Source: Acinetobacter piscicola | Lineage (GTDB): Bacteria; Pseudomonadota; Gammaproteobacteria; Pseudomonadales; Moraxellaceae | Length of the DNA stretch: 64,000 nucleotides | Assembly (NCBI RefSeq): GCF_002233755.1 | Contig: NZ_NIFO01000025.1 | Coordinates: forward strand, 1 to 64,000 | Direction of reading: 5' to 3' | Shown: piece by piece, positions 19,519 to 29,258 of the stretch | How the letters are laid out: every line of letters starts with the position of its first letter | Position numbering within the stretch: the first letter of the stretch is position 1 | Notes under the pieces: generated by a model | The model's database searches: none | What the model was told of the DNA's origin: nothing | Seen by the model: only the letters and a program-made list of their open reading frames with translations | Made by a program: the position numbers and the translations under genes

Positions 19519-19550
19519 AATCCCTCCCAACCTCCCTTTAAAAAGGGAGG
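19519..19550 (-). repeat. CCTCCC palindromic repeat, copy R4 (inverted)
   Basis: Reverse complement of the unit at 11938 (same TTGGGAGGGATT tail), located 73 bp upstream of the OLD start. With R3 it encloses the OLD gene in inverted orientation. Confidence 0.85.
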
Positions 19551-19584
19551 AGCTGTCACGTAATTAAATAGATACGCGAAAGTT

Positions 19585-19617
19585 CCCCTCTTTGGAAAAG
19601 AGGGGTTAGGGGAGATT
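19585..19617 (+). repeat. palindromic repeat, variant copy R5
   Basis: CCCCTCTTT-GGA-AAAGAGGGG followed by TTAGGGGAGATT: the same architecture with compensatory changes (CCCCTC/GAGGGG). It ends 15 nt before the metH stop codon and may act as the metH terminator. Confidence 0.75.
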
Positions 19618-19631
19618 AAAAAAAGAAAAAC

Positions 19632-22600
19632 TCAAGAAACCGAATCATCCAAATTCGGTGCTAACCAACGCTTCGCTTCATCCAACGTCCAATTTTTACG
19701 TTGAGCATAATCGTCTAGCTGGTCACCAGAGATTTTACCCACGTTAAAATATTCAGACTGTGGATTTGCATAATAAAAACCACTAACACTTGAAGGTGGC
19801 CACATTGCAAAACTGCTGGTCAATTGCGTACCAATCTTATCAGTCGTACCTAACCAATCAAACAAAGACGCCTTTTCAGAATGCTCAGGACAAGCAGGGT
19901 AACCCGGTGCAGGACGAATACCGACATACTTCTCTTTAATCAACTCTTCATTAGAGAGTTGTTCATCTGCCTGATAACCCCAGAACTCTTTACGAACACG
20001 CTCATGCAAATGTTCAGCAAACGCTTCGGCAAAACGATCACCCAAAGATTGTGCAAGGATTGCAGAATAATCATCGCCTTTGGCTTTAAACTCATGCGCC
20101 ATTTCCTCCGCACCAAAGATTGAAACCGTGAAACCACCCAAGTAGTCTTCAGCTTGATCTTTAGTCGCAACAAAATCAGCCAATGATAAATTTGGTTTAC
20201 CTGTGACTTTGTCAGACTGTTGGCGAATATGATGGAACGTATGTGTTACAGATTGACCATCTTCATTAAAGACTTCAACGGAGTCTGCCGCTGAACGGTT
20301 GGCAGGGTAAATACCAAACACAGCACGAGCATCGAAGCGTTTATTTTCAATAATGTCTTTTAACATTGCTTGAGCTTGGTTATACAAATCAGTTGCAGCT
20401 TCACCGACCACTTCATCTTGTAAAATTTTCGGGAACTTACCCGCTAAACTCCAAGAAATAAAGAATGGTGTCCAGTCAAAATATTCCACCAAAGTTTCTA
20501 GTGGATAATTGGTAAGTGTTTGCATACCAATGAAATTCGGCTTCGCAGGTTTATTGGTTGCAAAATCAATTTTCAAACCATTTTCAATCGATTCCGCATA
20601 AGACAGTTTGGCTGCTTTAGGTTGCTTATTGGCAATACGTTCACGTACCTTTTCATATTCAGCACGATGTTCAGCGACAAACTTAGGTTTCATTTCAGGT
20701 GAAAGCAAAGTCGTTGCAACACCCACGGCACGAGAAGCATCAGCTACATAAATCACCGCATCATTTGAATATTGCGGATCAATTTTTACCGCAGTATGTG
20801 CTTTAGACGTCGTTGCACCACCGATCAATAACGGAATATTGAAGCCTTTACGTTGCATTTCTTTTGCAACAAACACCATTTCATCCAAAGACGGTGTGAT
20901 CAAACCTGACAAGCCAATGATATCGACTTTTTCATCGATCGCAGTTTGTAAGATTTTTTCAGCAGGTACCATCACGCCAAGGTCAACAATGTCATAACCA
21001 TTACAGCCAAGAACGACACCCACGATATTTTTGCCAATATCGTGCACGTCGCCCTTAACCGTTGCCATCAGCACTTTACCTTTAGATTGCGCATTGCCTT
21101 TTTCCGCTTCAATGTACGGATTTAACCAAGCCACAGCTTGCTTCATTACGCGGGCAGATTTTACCACCTGTGGTAAGAACATTTTACCTGAGCCGAATAA
21201 GTCACCGACCACGTTCATACCATCCATGAGAGGACCTTCAATCACATCCAATGGACGTTTAGATTTTAGGCGAGCTTCTTCAGTATCTTCATCAATAAAT
21301 GCTGTAATTCCTTTGACTAAAGCATATTCAAGACGCTTTTCAACCGTGTCATTACGCCATTCAAGGTTTTCAACTTGTTTTTGTGCAGCACTTTGACCAC
21401 GGTATTGTTCTGCAACTTCAAGGAGTTTTTCAGTGGCTTCTTGACCGCTTTCACCCTGATTTAAGTTAAGAACAACATCTTCAACGGCGTCTTTTAGTGC
21501 TTTAGGAATATCGTCATAAATCGCCATTTGACCAGCGTTAACGATTCCCATCGTCATGCCTTGTTTGATGGCATAGTAGAGGAAAACTGAGTGAATGGCT
21601 TCACGAACAGGTTCATTGCCACGGAATGAGAAGGATACGTTAGACACACCGCCTGAAATCATGGCATGTGGTAAGTTTTGCTTGATCCAACCTGTAGCTT
21701 CAATAAAGTCAACAGCATAGTTATTGTGTTCTTCAATACCTGTCGCAACTGCAAACACGTTTGGATCGAAAATAATATCTTCAGCAGGGTAGCCGACATC
21801 ATTCACTAACACATCATAAGAGCGTTTACAGATTTCACGCTTACGTGCAGCGGTATCAGCCTGCCCCATTTCATCAAATGCCATGACGATAACCGCAGCA
21901 CCGTACTGACGGCATAAACGTGCCTTCTCGACAAACTCGTCATAACCTTCTTTTAAGGAAATCGAGTTGACAATCGGTTTACCTTGTACGCATTTCAGAC
22001 CTGCTTCAATAATTTCCCATTTCGATGAGTCAATCATGATCGGTACTTTAGAAATTTCAGGTTCAGAGGCAACCAGATTCAAAAAGTGCACCATTGCACC
22101 TTGTGAATCGAGCATGCCTTCATCCATGTTGATGTCGATGACCTGTGCGCCTGCAACGACTTGTTGTAGCGCAACGTCTAAAGCTTCAGTAAAGTTTTCT
22201 TCACGGATTAAACGGAGGAACTTTTTAGAACCTGTCACGTTGGTGCGCTCACCGACATTTACAAAAAGTGAATCATCCGAAATGTTAAAAGGCTCTAAAC
22301 CACTTAAACGACATGCTGGTTTTGTTTCAGGAACTTGACGAGGTTTAATGTCTTTGACTGCATTATAAATCGCACGAATATGATCAGGTGTTGTACCACA
22401 ACAACCGCCTGTAATATTAATTAAACCACTTTCAGCAAATTCTTTTAAGAATGCAGCAGTTTCTTCAGGTGTTTCATCGTATCCACCAAAGGCATTGGGT
22501 AAGCCTGCATTTGGATGCGCTGAAACAAAAGTATCCGCAACATCAGAAACTGTTTTTACATGCGGGCGCATTGCATCTGCGCCTAAAGCACAGTTAAAAC

Positions 22601-23321
22601 CAATCGACAGTAAATCACCATGACGAACAGAGTTCCAAAATGCTTCTGCAGTTTGCCCTGTGAGCGTACGACCAGAAGCGTCGGTAATTGTTCCCGAAAT
22701 CATCAGTGGTAATTCACGACCAAGCTGTTTAAAGACTTCTTTTACCGCAAAGATTGCAGCCTTACAGTTTAGCGTATCGAACACGGTTTCAATCAGGAGG
22801 ATGTCTGCACCACCTTCAATCAAAGCATGTGTTGCTTCGATATAATTTTCTTTAAGCTCATCAAAAGTAATGTTACGAAATGCAGGATCATTGACATTTG
22901 GAGAGATCGAACAGGTACGTGAAGTTGGACCAAGTACACCTGCCACGAAACGTGGTTTTTCAGGTGTTGAATATTTTTCACACGCTGCTTTGGCAAGTCG
23001 TGCAGCTTCAAAGTTGATTTCATGGACTAAATCTTCCATGTGATAATCAGACATAGAAACACGTGTACCATTGAAACTGTTGGTTTCAATGATGTCTGCA
23101 CCAGCATCAAGATAAGCTTCGTGAATCCCTTGGATAATCTGAGGTTGTGTGAGCACCAAAAGGTCATTGTTGCCTTTTAAGTCAGATGCCCAGTCAGCAA
23201 AACGCTCACCACGATAATCCGCTTCTTCTAATTTATGGCGTTGAATCATGGTTCCCATAGCACCATCAATGATCAGGATGCGTTGGGCAAGAAGCTCTTT
23301 TAAGGTGGCAAGTGTCGACAT
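19632..23321 (-). CDS. metH: cobalamin-dependent methionine synthase
   Basis: 1229 residues, the full four-module enzyme. A homocysteine/zinc domain (about 1-330) ends in the [10 protein letters not shown] cysteine pair. The methyltetrahydrofolate-binding domain spans about 350-630. The B12 domain has the axial-ligand motif [11 protein letters not shown] (His near residue 759), and the C-terminal SAM reactivation domain (about 900-1229) contains [12 protein letters not shown]. It transfers methyl from 5-methyl-THF to homocysteine. Monocistronic. No cobalamin or SAM riboswitch is recognisable upstream. Confidence 0.97.
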   Translation of the reverse strand: MSTLATLKELLAQRILIIDGAMGTMIQRHKLEEADYRGERFADWASDLKGNNDLLVLTQPQIIQGIHEAYLDAGADIIETNSFNGTRVSMSDYHMEDLVHEINFEAARLAKAACEKYSTPEKPRFVAGVLGPTSRTCSISPNVNDPAFRNITFDELKENYIEATHALIEGGADILLIETVFDTLNCKAAIFAVKEVFKQLGRELPLMISGTITDASGRTLTGQTAEAFWNSVRHGDLLSIGFNCALGADAMRPHVKTVSDVADTFVSAHPNAGLPNAFGGYDETPEETAAFLKEFAESGLINITGGCCGTTPDHIRAIYNAVKDIKPRQVPETKPACRLSGLEPFNISDDSLFVNVGERTNVTGSKKFLRLIREENFTEALDVALQQVVAGAQVIDINMDEGMLDSQGAMVHFLNLVASEPEISKVPIMIDSSKWEIIEAGLKCVQGKPIVNSISLKEGYDEFVEKARLCRQYGAAVIVMAFDEMGQADTAARKREICKRSYDVLVNDVGYPAEDIIFDPNVFAVATGIEEHNNYAVDFIEATGWIKQNLPHAMISGGVSNVSFSFRGNEPVREAIHSVFLYYAIKQGMTMGIVNAGQMAIYDDIPKALKDAVEDVVLNLNQGESGQEATEKLLEVAEQYRGQSAAQKQVENLEWRNDTVEKRLEYALVKGITAFIDEDTEEARLKSKRPLDVIEGPLMDGMNVVGDLFGSGKMFLPQVVKSARVMKQAVAWLNPYIEAEKGNAQSKGKVLMATVKGDVHDIGKNIVGVVLGCNGYDIVDLGVMVPAEKILQTAIDEKVDIIGLSGLITPSLDEMVFVAKEMQRKGFNIPLLIGGATTSKAHTAVKIDPQYSNDAVIYVADASRAVGVATTLLSPEMKPKFVAEHRAEYEKVRERIANKQPKAAKLSYAESIENGLKIDFATNKPAKPNFIGMQTLTNYPLETLVEYFDWTPFFISWSLAGKFPKILQDEVVGEAATDLYNQAQAMLKDIIENKRFDARAVFGIYPANRSAADSVEVFNEDGQSVTHTFHHIRQQSDKVTGKPNLSLADFVATKDQAEDYLGGFTVSIFGAEEMAHEFKAKGDDYSAILAQSLGDRFAEAFAEHLHERVRKEFWGYQADEQLSNEELIKEKYVGIRPAPGYPACPEHSEKASLFDWLGTTDKIGTQLTSSFAMWPPSSVSGFYYANPQSEYFNVGKISGDQLDDYAQRKNWTLDEAKRWLAPNLDDSVS

Positions 23322-23782
23322 TTAAAACTCTCAGACAGTTTTTTAAAACGTGCAATATATTAACAGATTGTCTATATGATTACTGTAAAAGGCGATTTCA
23401 ATGCTGTTTTATTCATGGGAATGTTTGATTTGTTAAATTGAACATTTTTATATAGCTGAAACAAAAACAATGCGTGTTTTTTCATCAATTTGTCATAAAA
23501 ATAAGGCAAAGTATAAGAAAGTAGAGACTTATTTGTAATATTTGTCTGAAATATTACAAATATTATTGGGTCTAGAAATGCCGAGATTTAGCGATTTTTA
23601 GTTTTAATTTTTGATTTAAGTTTATGAATTTAAATATTAAATGGTTTTAATTTCTGACTTTATTCATCATTGATAGAAGTGAAATAATTGTGAAACTCGC
23701 TTTTTATTACAGCTGTTTGTCATATAATTGTCACAATTAAATTGAACAATAAGGGGATTTTATTATCCTCTTAACCGTCTGC
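23322..23782 (+). promoter_or_regulatory. metH/pit divergent intergenic region
   Basis: 461 AT-rich bases carrying the promoters of metH (minus) and the PiT transporter (plus). The only element I can assign is the Pho box at 23717-23734. No ORF or RNA structure stands out in the rest. Confidence 0.4.
23717..23734 (+). promoter_or_regulatory. Pho box (PhoB-binding site) upstream of the PiT transporter
   Basis: TTGTCATATAATTGTCAC matches the Pho box consensus CTGTCATAWAWCTGTCAC at all but two positions, with both TGTCA half-sites spaced 11 bp start to start. It lies 49 nt before the start codon. PhoB-type phosphate control is therefore likely. Confidence 0.75.
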
Positions 23783-25402
23783 ATGAATTCGAATTTACCT
23801 CCCGTCTCAGATTCAGAACATTCAAACACTGTAAAGTCGACGAATGTACATGTACCTACACCGAAATTTTTTATGCCGGTGTTTTTGACGATTATCGTTG
23901 CAACATTGATCTACATCGGTGTGCAATTAAGTGCAGATTTGGCACATGTTCCACCTTTAAGCCTATATTCAGTTATTCTTTTAGCGACAGCCTTATTTAT
24001 CGCTTTAGGCTTTGAGTTTGTTAATGGTTTCCATGATACAGCCAATGCCGTAGCCACGGTGATTTATACCAATGCATTACCTGCACCTGTTGCTGTGATG
24101 TGGGCTGGTTTTTGTAATTTTCTTGGGGTGATGGTTGCAAGTGGTGCTGTCGCATACGGCATTATTGCCTTGCTTCCTGTTGAATTGATTATGAATGTCG
24201 GAAGCGGTGCAGGTTTTGCCATGGTTTTTGCCATGCTGATCGCCGCTATCCTTTGGAATTTGGGAACATGGTTCCTTGGAATTCCTGCTTCAAGTTCTCA
24301 CACCTTGATCGGTTCGATTTTAGGTGTAGGTATCATGAACTACATTTTGTTTTCATCGAGTGGTGCAAGCGGTGTAGACATGGATCAAGTGACTAAAGTG
24401 GGTAAGGCTTTATTATTCTCACCTTTAATCGGTTTTGCTTTTGCAGCAATTGTATTCTTGATTGTGAAAAAAATATTTAGAAAACAATTAGAATTGTTCC
24501 AACCACCAGAAGGCAATAAACCACCGCCACCATTGATTCGTGCAATTCTGATTTTTACCTGTACAGGTGTAAGTTTTGCGCATGGTTCAAATGATGGGCA
24601 AAAGGGGATGGGTTTGATCATGTTAATTCTGATCGGCTTGGTTCCATTGGCTTATTCTTTAAATAAAAATTTAGATCAGCATCATTTGCAATCTTTCTCT
24701 CAATTATCTGATCAAACTGCGACAGCAATCTATGCTCAGCATTCAAATATTTCAGATGAGCAAGCACGTACAACCATTACGAAATATATTCAAACTAAAG
24801 AAATGACACAGGACGTTGTACCTGCTTTGGCAAGTTTGACTGATCATTTGGGTGAACGTGTTGGTCAGTTTGATAATCTAAAAGATATTTCTGAGACTGA
24901 AATTTCTTCATTACGTAATGATATGTACTTAAGTACCACTGCTTTTAAACGTTTAGAAAAAGCAGATCAATTACCAAAAATGAGTGAATCGCAAGCGAAA
25001 ACGGTCAAAGAGTATCGTAAAAATCTTGATTCATTCCTTCAATACATTCCCAACTGGGTCAAAGTTGCTGTAGCACTTGCACTGGGTTTAGGAACAATGG
25101 TAGGTTGGAAGCGTATTGTGGTTACTGTGGGTGAGCGTATTGGTAAACATCACATGACTTATGGTCAAGGGATGTCTGCTGAACTGGTTGCGATGTCTAC
25201 AATCGCTGCTGCTGACGGTTTTGGTATGCCAGTTTCTACAACGCATGTATTAAACAGTGCTGTAGCAGGAACAATGGTTGCAAATAAGACTGGACTGAAT
25301 TTTGCGACAGTACGTACGATTCTTTCAGCATGGATTTTTACACTACCTGCAACAATCTGCTTATCGGGTACGTTGTACTGGTTGTTATTGAAAGTATTTT
25401 AA
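23783..25402 (+). CDS. pitA: PiT-family inorganic phosphate transporter
   Basis: 539 residues. The N-terminal PiT repeat has the signature EFVNGFHDTANAVATVIYTNALP (about 79-101). The second copy carries GSNDGQKGMG (about 272) and STTHVLNSAVAGT near residue 490. About 10 membrane helices flank a central hydrophilic loop (about 300-415). It imports metal-phosphate with protons at the inner membrane. An ATG at 23783 follows the Pho box by 49 nt. PhoB control of a PiT gene is less usual than control of Pst. Confidence 0.92.
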   Translation: MNSNLPPVSDSEHSNTVKSTNVHVPTPKFFMPVFLTIIVATLIYIGVQLSADLAHVPPLSLYSVILLATALFIALGFEFVNGFHDTANAVATVIYTNALPAPVAVMWAGFCNFLGVMVASGAVAYGIIALLPVELIMNVGSGAGFAMVFAMLIAAILWNLGTWFLGIPASSSHTLIGSILGVGIMNYILFSSSGASGVDMDQVTKVGKALLFSPLIGFAFAAIVFLIVKKIFRKQLELFQPPEGNKPPPPLIRAILIFTCTGVSFAHGSNDGQKGMGLIMLILIGLVPLAYSLNKNLDQHHLQSFSQLSDQTATAIYAQHSNISDEQARTTITKYIQTKEMTQDVVPALASLTDHLGERVGQFDNLKDISETEISSLRNDMYLSTTAFKRLEKADQLPKMSESQAKTVKEYRKNLDSFLQYIPNWVKVAVALALGLGTMVGWKRIVVTVGERIGKHHMTYGQGMSAELVAMSTIAAADGFGMPVSTTHVLNSAVAGTMVANKTGLNFATVRTILSAWIFTLPATICLSGTLYWLLLKVF

Positions 25403-25423
25403 TTTTCAACTGAATTAAAAACC

Positions 25424-25451
25424 AAAAAACGCTGCAATTGCAGCGTTTTTT
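25424..25451. terminator. bidirectional Rho-independent terminator
   Basis: AAAAAACGCTGCA pairs with TGCAGCGTTTTTT with almost no loop, 22 nt after the pit stop and 39 nt from the end of the convergent gene at 25490. A/T runs on both sides serve both genes. Confidence 0.88.
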
Positions 25452-25489
25452 ATTGGCTTAAATTTTATATATTCTCGAAAAAAACAATC

Positions 25490-27046
25490 TCAAAGTTTAT
25501 TTTTAAATTTTATCAATGACTTTTTGATGGGGAATTTATCAGCGGCAAAACCATAGATTGCAGCAAAGGGTAAAGCTGTCCGAGCGAGATAGGCAACACG
25601 CCATAAACCACCATGATTTGCACCTTCCATCATCAATTCTAATGGATGTTGCATCGTGGTTTTAGGGTTTGCAATCGAGTTTGGATTTCTTAAATCATGA
25701 ATCCATAATGCAGCCATGATGGCATTGGTTGTTTCTGGATGAAAAGCTTCAACATTAAACAAACTTGCGCCATTAAATGCGGCTTTTAACAATGGATTTT
25801 TAGTGACGGAATGGGTTGTCGTTGAAGGCGCAATATTGATGCTGACGTGTTGACCTTGGTGGCGCGCTAACGTTGCTCGCCATTGTTGGATACGTTTTGC
25901 CAATGCGTAATTCGGCCCTTGTTCGAGGACTAAACAGTCTGCAATACCATAAGATTGTCCATTATCTGAAGTGATCAACTGTGGATCGTTATTTTTAAAG
26001 AATTGCTTCATTGAAACTGTTGCAATGCTTTTGCTCAAAAGCGTTTCAAGCTTTGAGCGTTGTTGATTATTTTCTGTAGAACCTTGGATCACTTCTTTAG
26101 GAACGGCATATACATCAGTCGGTGTGCACATATACATCAGCGATGAATCAGGTTTTTGTTCACTGACATGACTCATAATACTGTCCATTGCCATGGAAAC
26201 ACGAACATGCTTTTCGCCATCCAAATAAGCAATAGAGGCTAAATCTAGTTTGTGTGGATTGTCACACAACCACTGCGTAATTTCAGGGATTTGGGTGAGT
26301 AGATTGGCACCTAACTTGGTTTTTAATTCTTGGATACTTTGAATATTTTCAATTTCTTTAAAACTCGGTGCATACAATGTTGCATTACCATGTTCAATGA
26401 TTTTGAGAATTTTCTCCCAAACACGCTCATTGGGTAAATCAACAGCAATAATTTTGGCTTTCCAACGCGATAGCCAAGTGAGCGGGCCTGCTTCTGAAGC
26501 GGCACCAAATAACACCATGGTACGATCAGATAAATCAAACCATTCAGGATGCGCAGTAGCTTCCCGTAATGCTTGGGCATGGCTGGTCTCAATAATTCCT
26601 GTATCTTCCCAAATTTGAATTTGATTCAGTAAGGCTTTACCTTTTAAATTTTGACCATGATAAGGGACAAACCATTCTGGCTGTGTTTGAGCATGACCTT
26701 TAAAAGTTATAGTGTGAATTTTTTCAGTGATGGGTACGTTCATGACATCTTTTAAAGTGTAACGTTGCCCATGCCTAAAAAAATCAAAACTATGTTGTGC
26801 TTTATGTAGACCTTGTTTGGCTATGGTGATTGGATGGTTTATCGATGTGATACCATTTTCAACTAAGGCTTTAAAATATATAGGGTAGTTTTTTCGCCAA
26901 TTTTTTTCATTCAAAACCTGTTTAGCAGTTTGATTATCTACAGTAGAGAGTGCTTCTGCTACGATTTCTTTTCCTACATTAGAGGAGCTAGATTTTTGGG
27001 TTGCAGGGTCGATTGGAAATTGTAAACCATCACTTGAACTGGACAT
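25490..27046 (-). CDS. conserved-looking protein of unknown function with a Rossmann-like segment
   Basis: 518 residues. I do not recognise the family. The N terminus is Ser-rich (SSSSD..., SSSS). A possible nucleotide-binding turn occurs near residues 178-202: MVLFGAASEAGPL followed by a strand ending in IIAVDLP, resembling the beta-alpha-beta unit of a Rossmann fold with an acidic residue after strand 2. The region near 330-400 contains QSYGIADCLVLEQGPNYALAKR, followed by a cluster suggestive of a second domain. One hydrophobic stretch near the C terminus (AYLARTALPFAAIYGFA) could be a membrane contact. Monocistronic. Confidence 0.6.
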   Translation of the reverse strand: MSSSSDGLQFPIDPATQKSSSSNVGKEIVAEALSTVDNQTAKQVLNEKNWRKNYPIYFKALVENGITSINHPITIAKQGLHKAQHSFDFFRHGQRYTLKDVMNVPITEKIHTITFKGHAQTQPEWFVPYHGQNLKGKALLNQIQIWEDTGIIETSHAQALREATAHPEWFDLSDRTMVLFGAASEAGPLTWLSRWKAKIIAVDLPNERVWEKILKIIEHGNATLYAPSFKEIENIQSIQELKTKLGANLLTQIPEITQWLCDNPHKLDLASIAYLDGEKHVRVSMAMDSIMSHVSEQKPDSSLMYMCTPTDVYAVPKEVIQGSTENNQQRSKLETLLSKSIATVSMKQFFKNNDPQLITSDNGQSYGIADCLVLEQGPNYALAKRIQQWRATLARHQGQHVSINIAPSTTTHSVTKNPLLKAAFNGASLFNVEAFHPETTNAIMAALWIHDLRNPNSIANPKTTMQHPLELMMEGANHGGLWRVAYLARTALPFAAIYGFAADKFPIKKSLIKFKNKL

Positions 27047-27268
27047 GCAAAATATCTCGCTTCTAATGCATTATTAATATACAGATGTATACATTATCCA
27101 TGCCATATTCAAGAATAGAGTGGCATTATCTACCAAAATTGTCAGATAAATATTGATAGAAGATATTTCGAAGTTAAAGTTGTAACTGTAAGCGAGTCGT
27201 CAGTAACTCTTGGATTATATGTATGATTTATTCATATATTTCGCTATTTTATGACTACATTGCCATGA

Positions 27269-27841
27269 CTATTTCTTCGCAAACTTTTGTACGTCTGCCA
27301 AAACTTGTGCTGCATGTGTTTGTGTATTCACACTACTGTAGTGGTAGACAATATTGGCTTGCGGATCAATGAGGAAGGTTTCTCGCTTGGCAATTTTTGC
27401 AATCCCTAAGTTTCGAACAATACCAAACTGACTCGCAAGTTGATGATTAGTATCAGCCAGTATAGGGAAATTCAGCCCAAGTTTTTCTGAGAATTTTTGA
27501 TGTGATTTAATATCATCTAAACTTACACCTAGGACTACCGCATTATTTTTAATAAATTCTGGGTATAAGGATTTGAATTGATTGGCTTCTTGAGTGCAAC
27601 CAGGTGAATCATCTTTAGGATAAAAATATAGAACAACCCATTTACCTTTATATTGGCTCAATTCATGCCATTTTGAATTTTGATCTTGTAATTTAAATTT
27701 TGGTGCAGGTTTTCCAACCCATTGTTTTTGATCTGAATCAAATTTAGAAAAGATTGAATTTTCAGCATGACTGAATGCACTAGTTATGAATAAGGCAGAA
27801 ATAGAAAGTAAGCCAATACTGACGAATTTTAATGATTTCAT
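27269..27841 (-). CDS. exported Bcp/AhpC-TSA-type peroxiredoxin
   Basis: 190 residues. A signal peptide (about 1-26, ending near FSHA) directs it to the periplasm. The thioredoxin-like peroxiredoxin domain (about 42-188) has the peroxidatic cysteine in YPKDDSPGCTQEA (about residue 80), a Bcp/PrxQ arrangement. The next-but-four position lacks the resolving cysteine of alpha-type Bcp, so it is probably a one-Cys form. It reduces peroxides. Located convergently near the 518-residue gene. Confidence 0.85.
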   Translation of the reverse strand: MKSLKFVSIGLLSISALFITSAFSHAENSIFSKFDSDQKQWVGKPAPKFKLQDQNSKWHELSQYKGKWVVLYFYPKDDSPGCTQEANQFKSLYPEFIKNNAVVLGVSLDDIKSHQKFSEKLGLNFPILADTNHQLASQFGIVRNLGIAKIAKRETFLIDPQANIVYHYSSVNTQTHAAQVLADVQKFAKK

Positions 27842-28003
27842 ATTGCATACTTTCCTGAATGAATTCTATCCCGATCTTAGCAAATTTTAGGCATTTATGT
27901 TGCTGAGAAATGTTGGCATTTATTCCAAACAAATAGATGATTTTGTTACTGGTCATGTTATTAATGAGGATATTCATCTAAGAATAATGATCAAGAGTAA
28001 ATA

Positions 28004-28396
28004 ATGGATGTTGGCGCAGTTTTAATACAGCTTAAACCGAATGCTTTAACCCATGTCGATGCATGGCAAGCAGAACTCAATGCACGTAAAGATGAAGCAA
28101 TTGAAACCTTAAAAGCAGAAGGCGTTTTGGTTGAGTCGTGGTTTTTTCTAGAGTTGGAAGGACAAAATTATTTATTGGCTTACATGCGAGCTGAAAATAT
28201 TGAGAAAGCACAAGCTGTTGCGAAAAAGAGTCGTCTTCCAATCGACCAAGTGCATAAGCAGTTTAAAAGTAATTGGGCAAAAGTCATTCCAGCAAAGTTA
28301 TTGCTCGATTTAGAAAATAACGTTGTTCTAGAAAATGAATTGAATCTAGAAAATAATTCGAACTTGGAAAATAACCTAGATATAGAAAAGAGCTAA
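28004..28396 (+). CDS. DUF6176-like protein with a repetitive C-terminal tail
   Basis: 130 residues. Residues 1-95 have a ferredoxin-like, NIPSNAP-type alternation (LIQLKPN..., ESWFFLELEGQNYLLAYM, SRLPIDQVHKQF), similar to DUF6176 proteins of unknown function. The last about 30 residues are an Asn/Leu/Glu repeat of LENN or LEN units, encoded by imperfect tandem repeats containing TAGAAAATAA. It precedes the biotin cluster by 44 nt on the same strand, so co-transcription is possible. Confidence 0.6.
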   Translation: MDVGAVLIQLKPNALTHVDAWQAELNARKDEAIETLKAEGVLVESWFFLELEGQNYLLAYMRAENIEKAQAVAKKSRLPIDQVHKQFKSNWAKVIPAKLLLDLENNVVLENELNLENNSNLENNLDIEKS

Positions 28397-28440
28397 GTCT
28401 TATACTATTTTAAATATTCAATCATCGTTTAGAGTTTAAA

Positions 28441-29160
28441 TTGAATCAACGTATTTTACTCATTACAGGCTGGGGCGGTGGGACGAAACTGCTCAATTCA
28501 CTTCAACAAGCTTTACAACAGAGAAGCTATAATGTTGAACTTATTAATATGTTTAATGCTTTGGATGAAAAAGTATTAGATCAATATATTGAAAAAGCGA
28601 AAAATTTTGATGTCATCATTGGTTGGTCATTGGGTGGACAACTTGCAACTTTACTCGTCGATCAGATAGAAAGAAAATATTCAGAGAAGAAAATTTTGAT
28701 TACATTGGCATCAAATCCTTGTTTTGTTGCCAATTCTGAATGGCAAACAGCAATGGAGCAATCGACATTCCAAAACTTTAAACAATCCTTTGAAAATGAT
28801 GCCATTACGACATTAAAAAAATTTGGTTATATGGTTTGCCAAGGCGTAGAGACAACAAGAGCCGATTTTCTAACTTTGCAAAGTTTGATTCAGCCGCAGA
28901 AAATTGAGTTGCTTCAAGAAGGTTTAAAGCTTTTAGAAAATTTAAATCTTGTTCATATCTTAAAAAATTCTACAGGTCGGCAATATCATCTATTTGCCAA
29001 ACAAGATTTTTTAGTTAGCTACAAAGTATTAGAAAATCTGCAGAAATTAGATGCAAAGTTTTTAAATGCAGAATTAATCAGTGGCTCACATGGCTTTCCT
29101 GTATTTAAAACTGAAGAAACAACTGACAAAATCTGCCAATATTTACAAAAAATGAATTAA
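28441..29160 (+). CDS. bioH: BioH-like pimeloyl-ACP methyl ester esterase
   Basis: 239-residue alpha/beta hydrolase starting with TTG at 28441; no in-frame ATG precedes it. The catalytic triad appears as S63 in GWSLGGQ, D189 in AKQDF and H217 in GSHGFP. The ASNPCFVANSEW segment (90-101) matches the BioH hallmark following strand 6. BioH releases pimeloyl-ACP from its methyl ester so that BioF can use it. Position directly upstream of bioAFCD supports this function. Sequence divergence leaves some doubt about the exact ester. Confidence 0.8.
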   Translation: MNQRILLITGWGGGTKLLNSLQQALQQRSYNVELINMFNALDEKVLDQYIEKAKNFDVIIGWSLGGQLATLLVDQIERKYSEKKILITLASNPCFVANSEWQTAMEQSTFQNFKQSFENDAITTLKKFGYMVCQGVETTRADFLTLQSLIQPQKIELLQEGLKLLENLNLVHILKNSTGRQYHLFAKQDFLVSYKVLENLQKLDAKFLNAELISGSHGFPVFKTEETTDKICQYLQKMN

Positions 29161-29258
29161 ATCTGTAGACGAGTGGTGGATATCGCAATTTCTTTTTAAT
29201 CTGCACAGGTTTAAGATGATTAAATTGTTTTTGCTGTGAAATGTACACGGAGTGAGGG

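Noticed and set aside
23322..23782. Cobalamin or SAM riboswitch upstream of metH
   Set aside because: No B12-box-like or SAM-box segments and no ordered hairpins were visible on the metH strand.
29161..29258. BirA operator ahead of bioA
   Set aside because: An AGGTTTAAG stretch is present, but the spaced inverted TTGTAAACC/GGTTTACA pair is missing.
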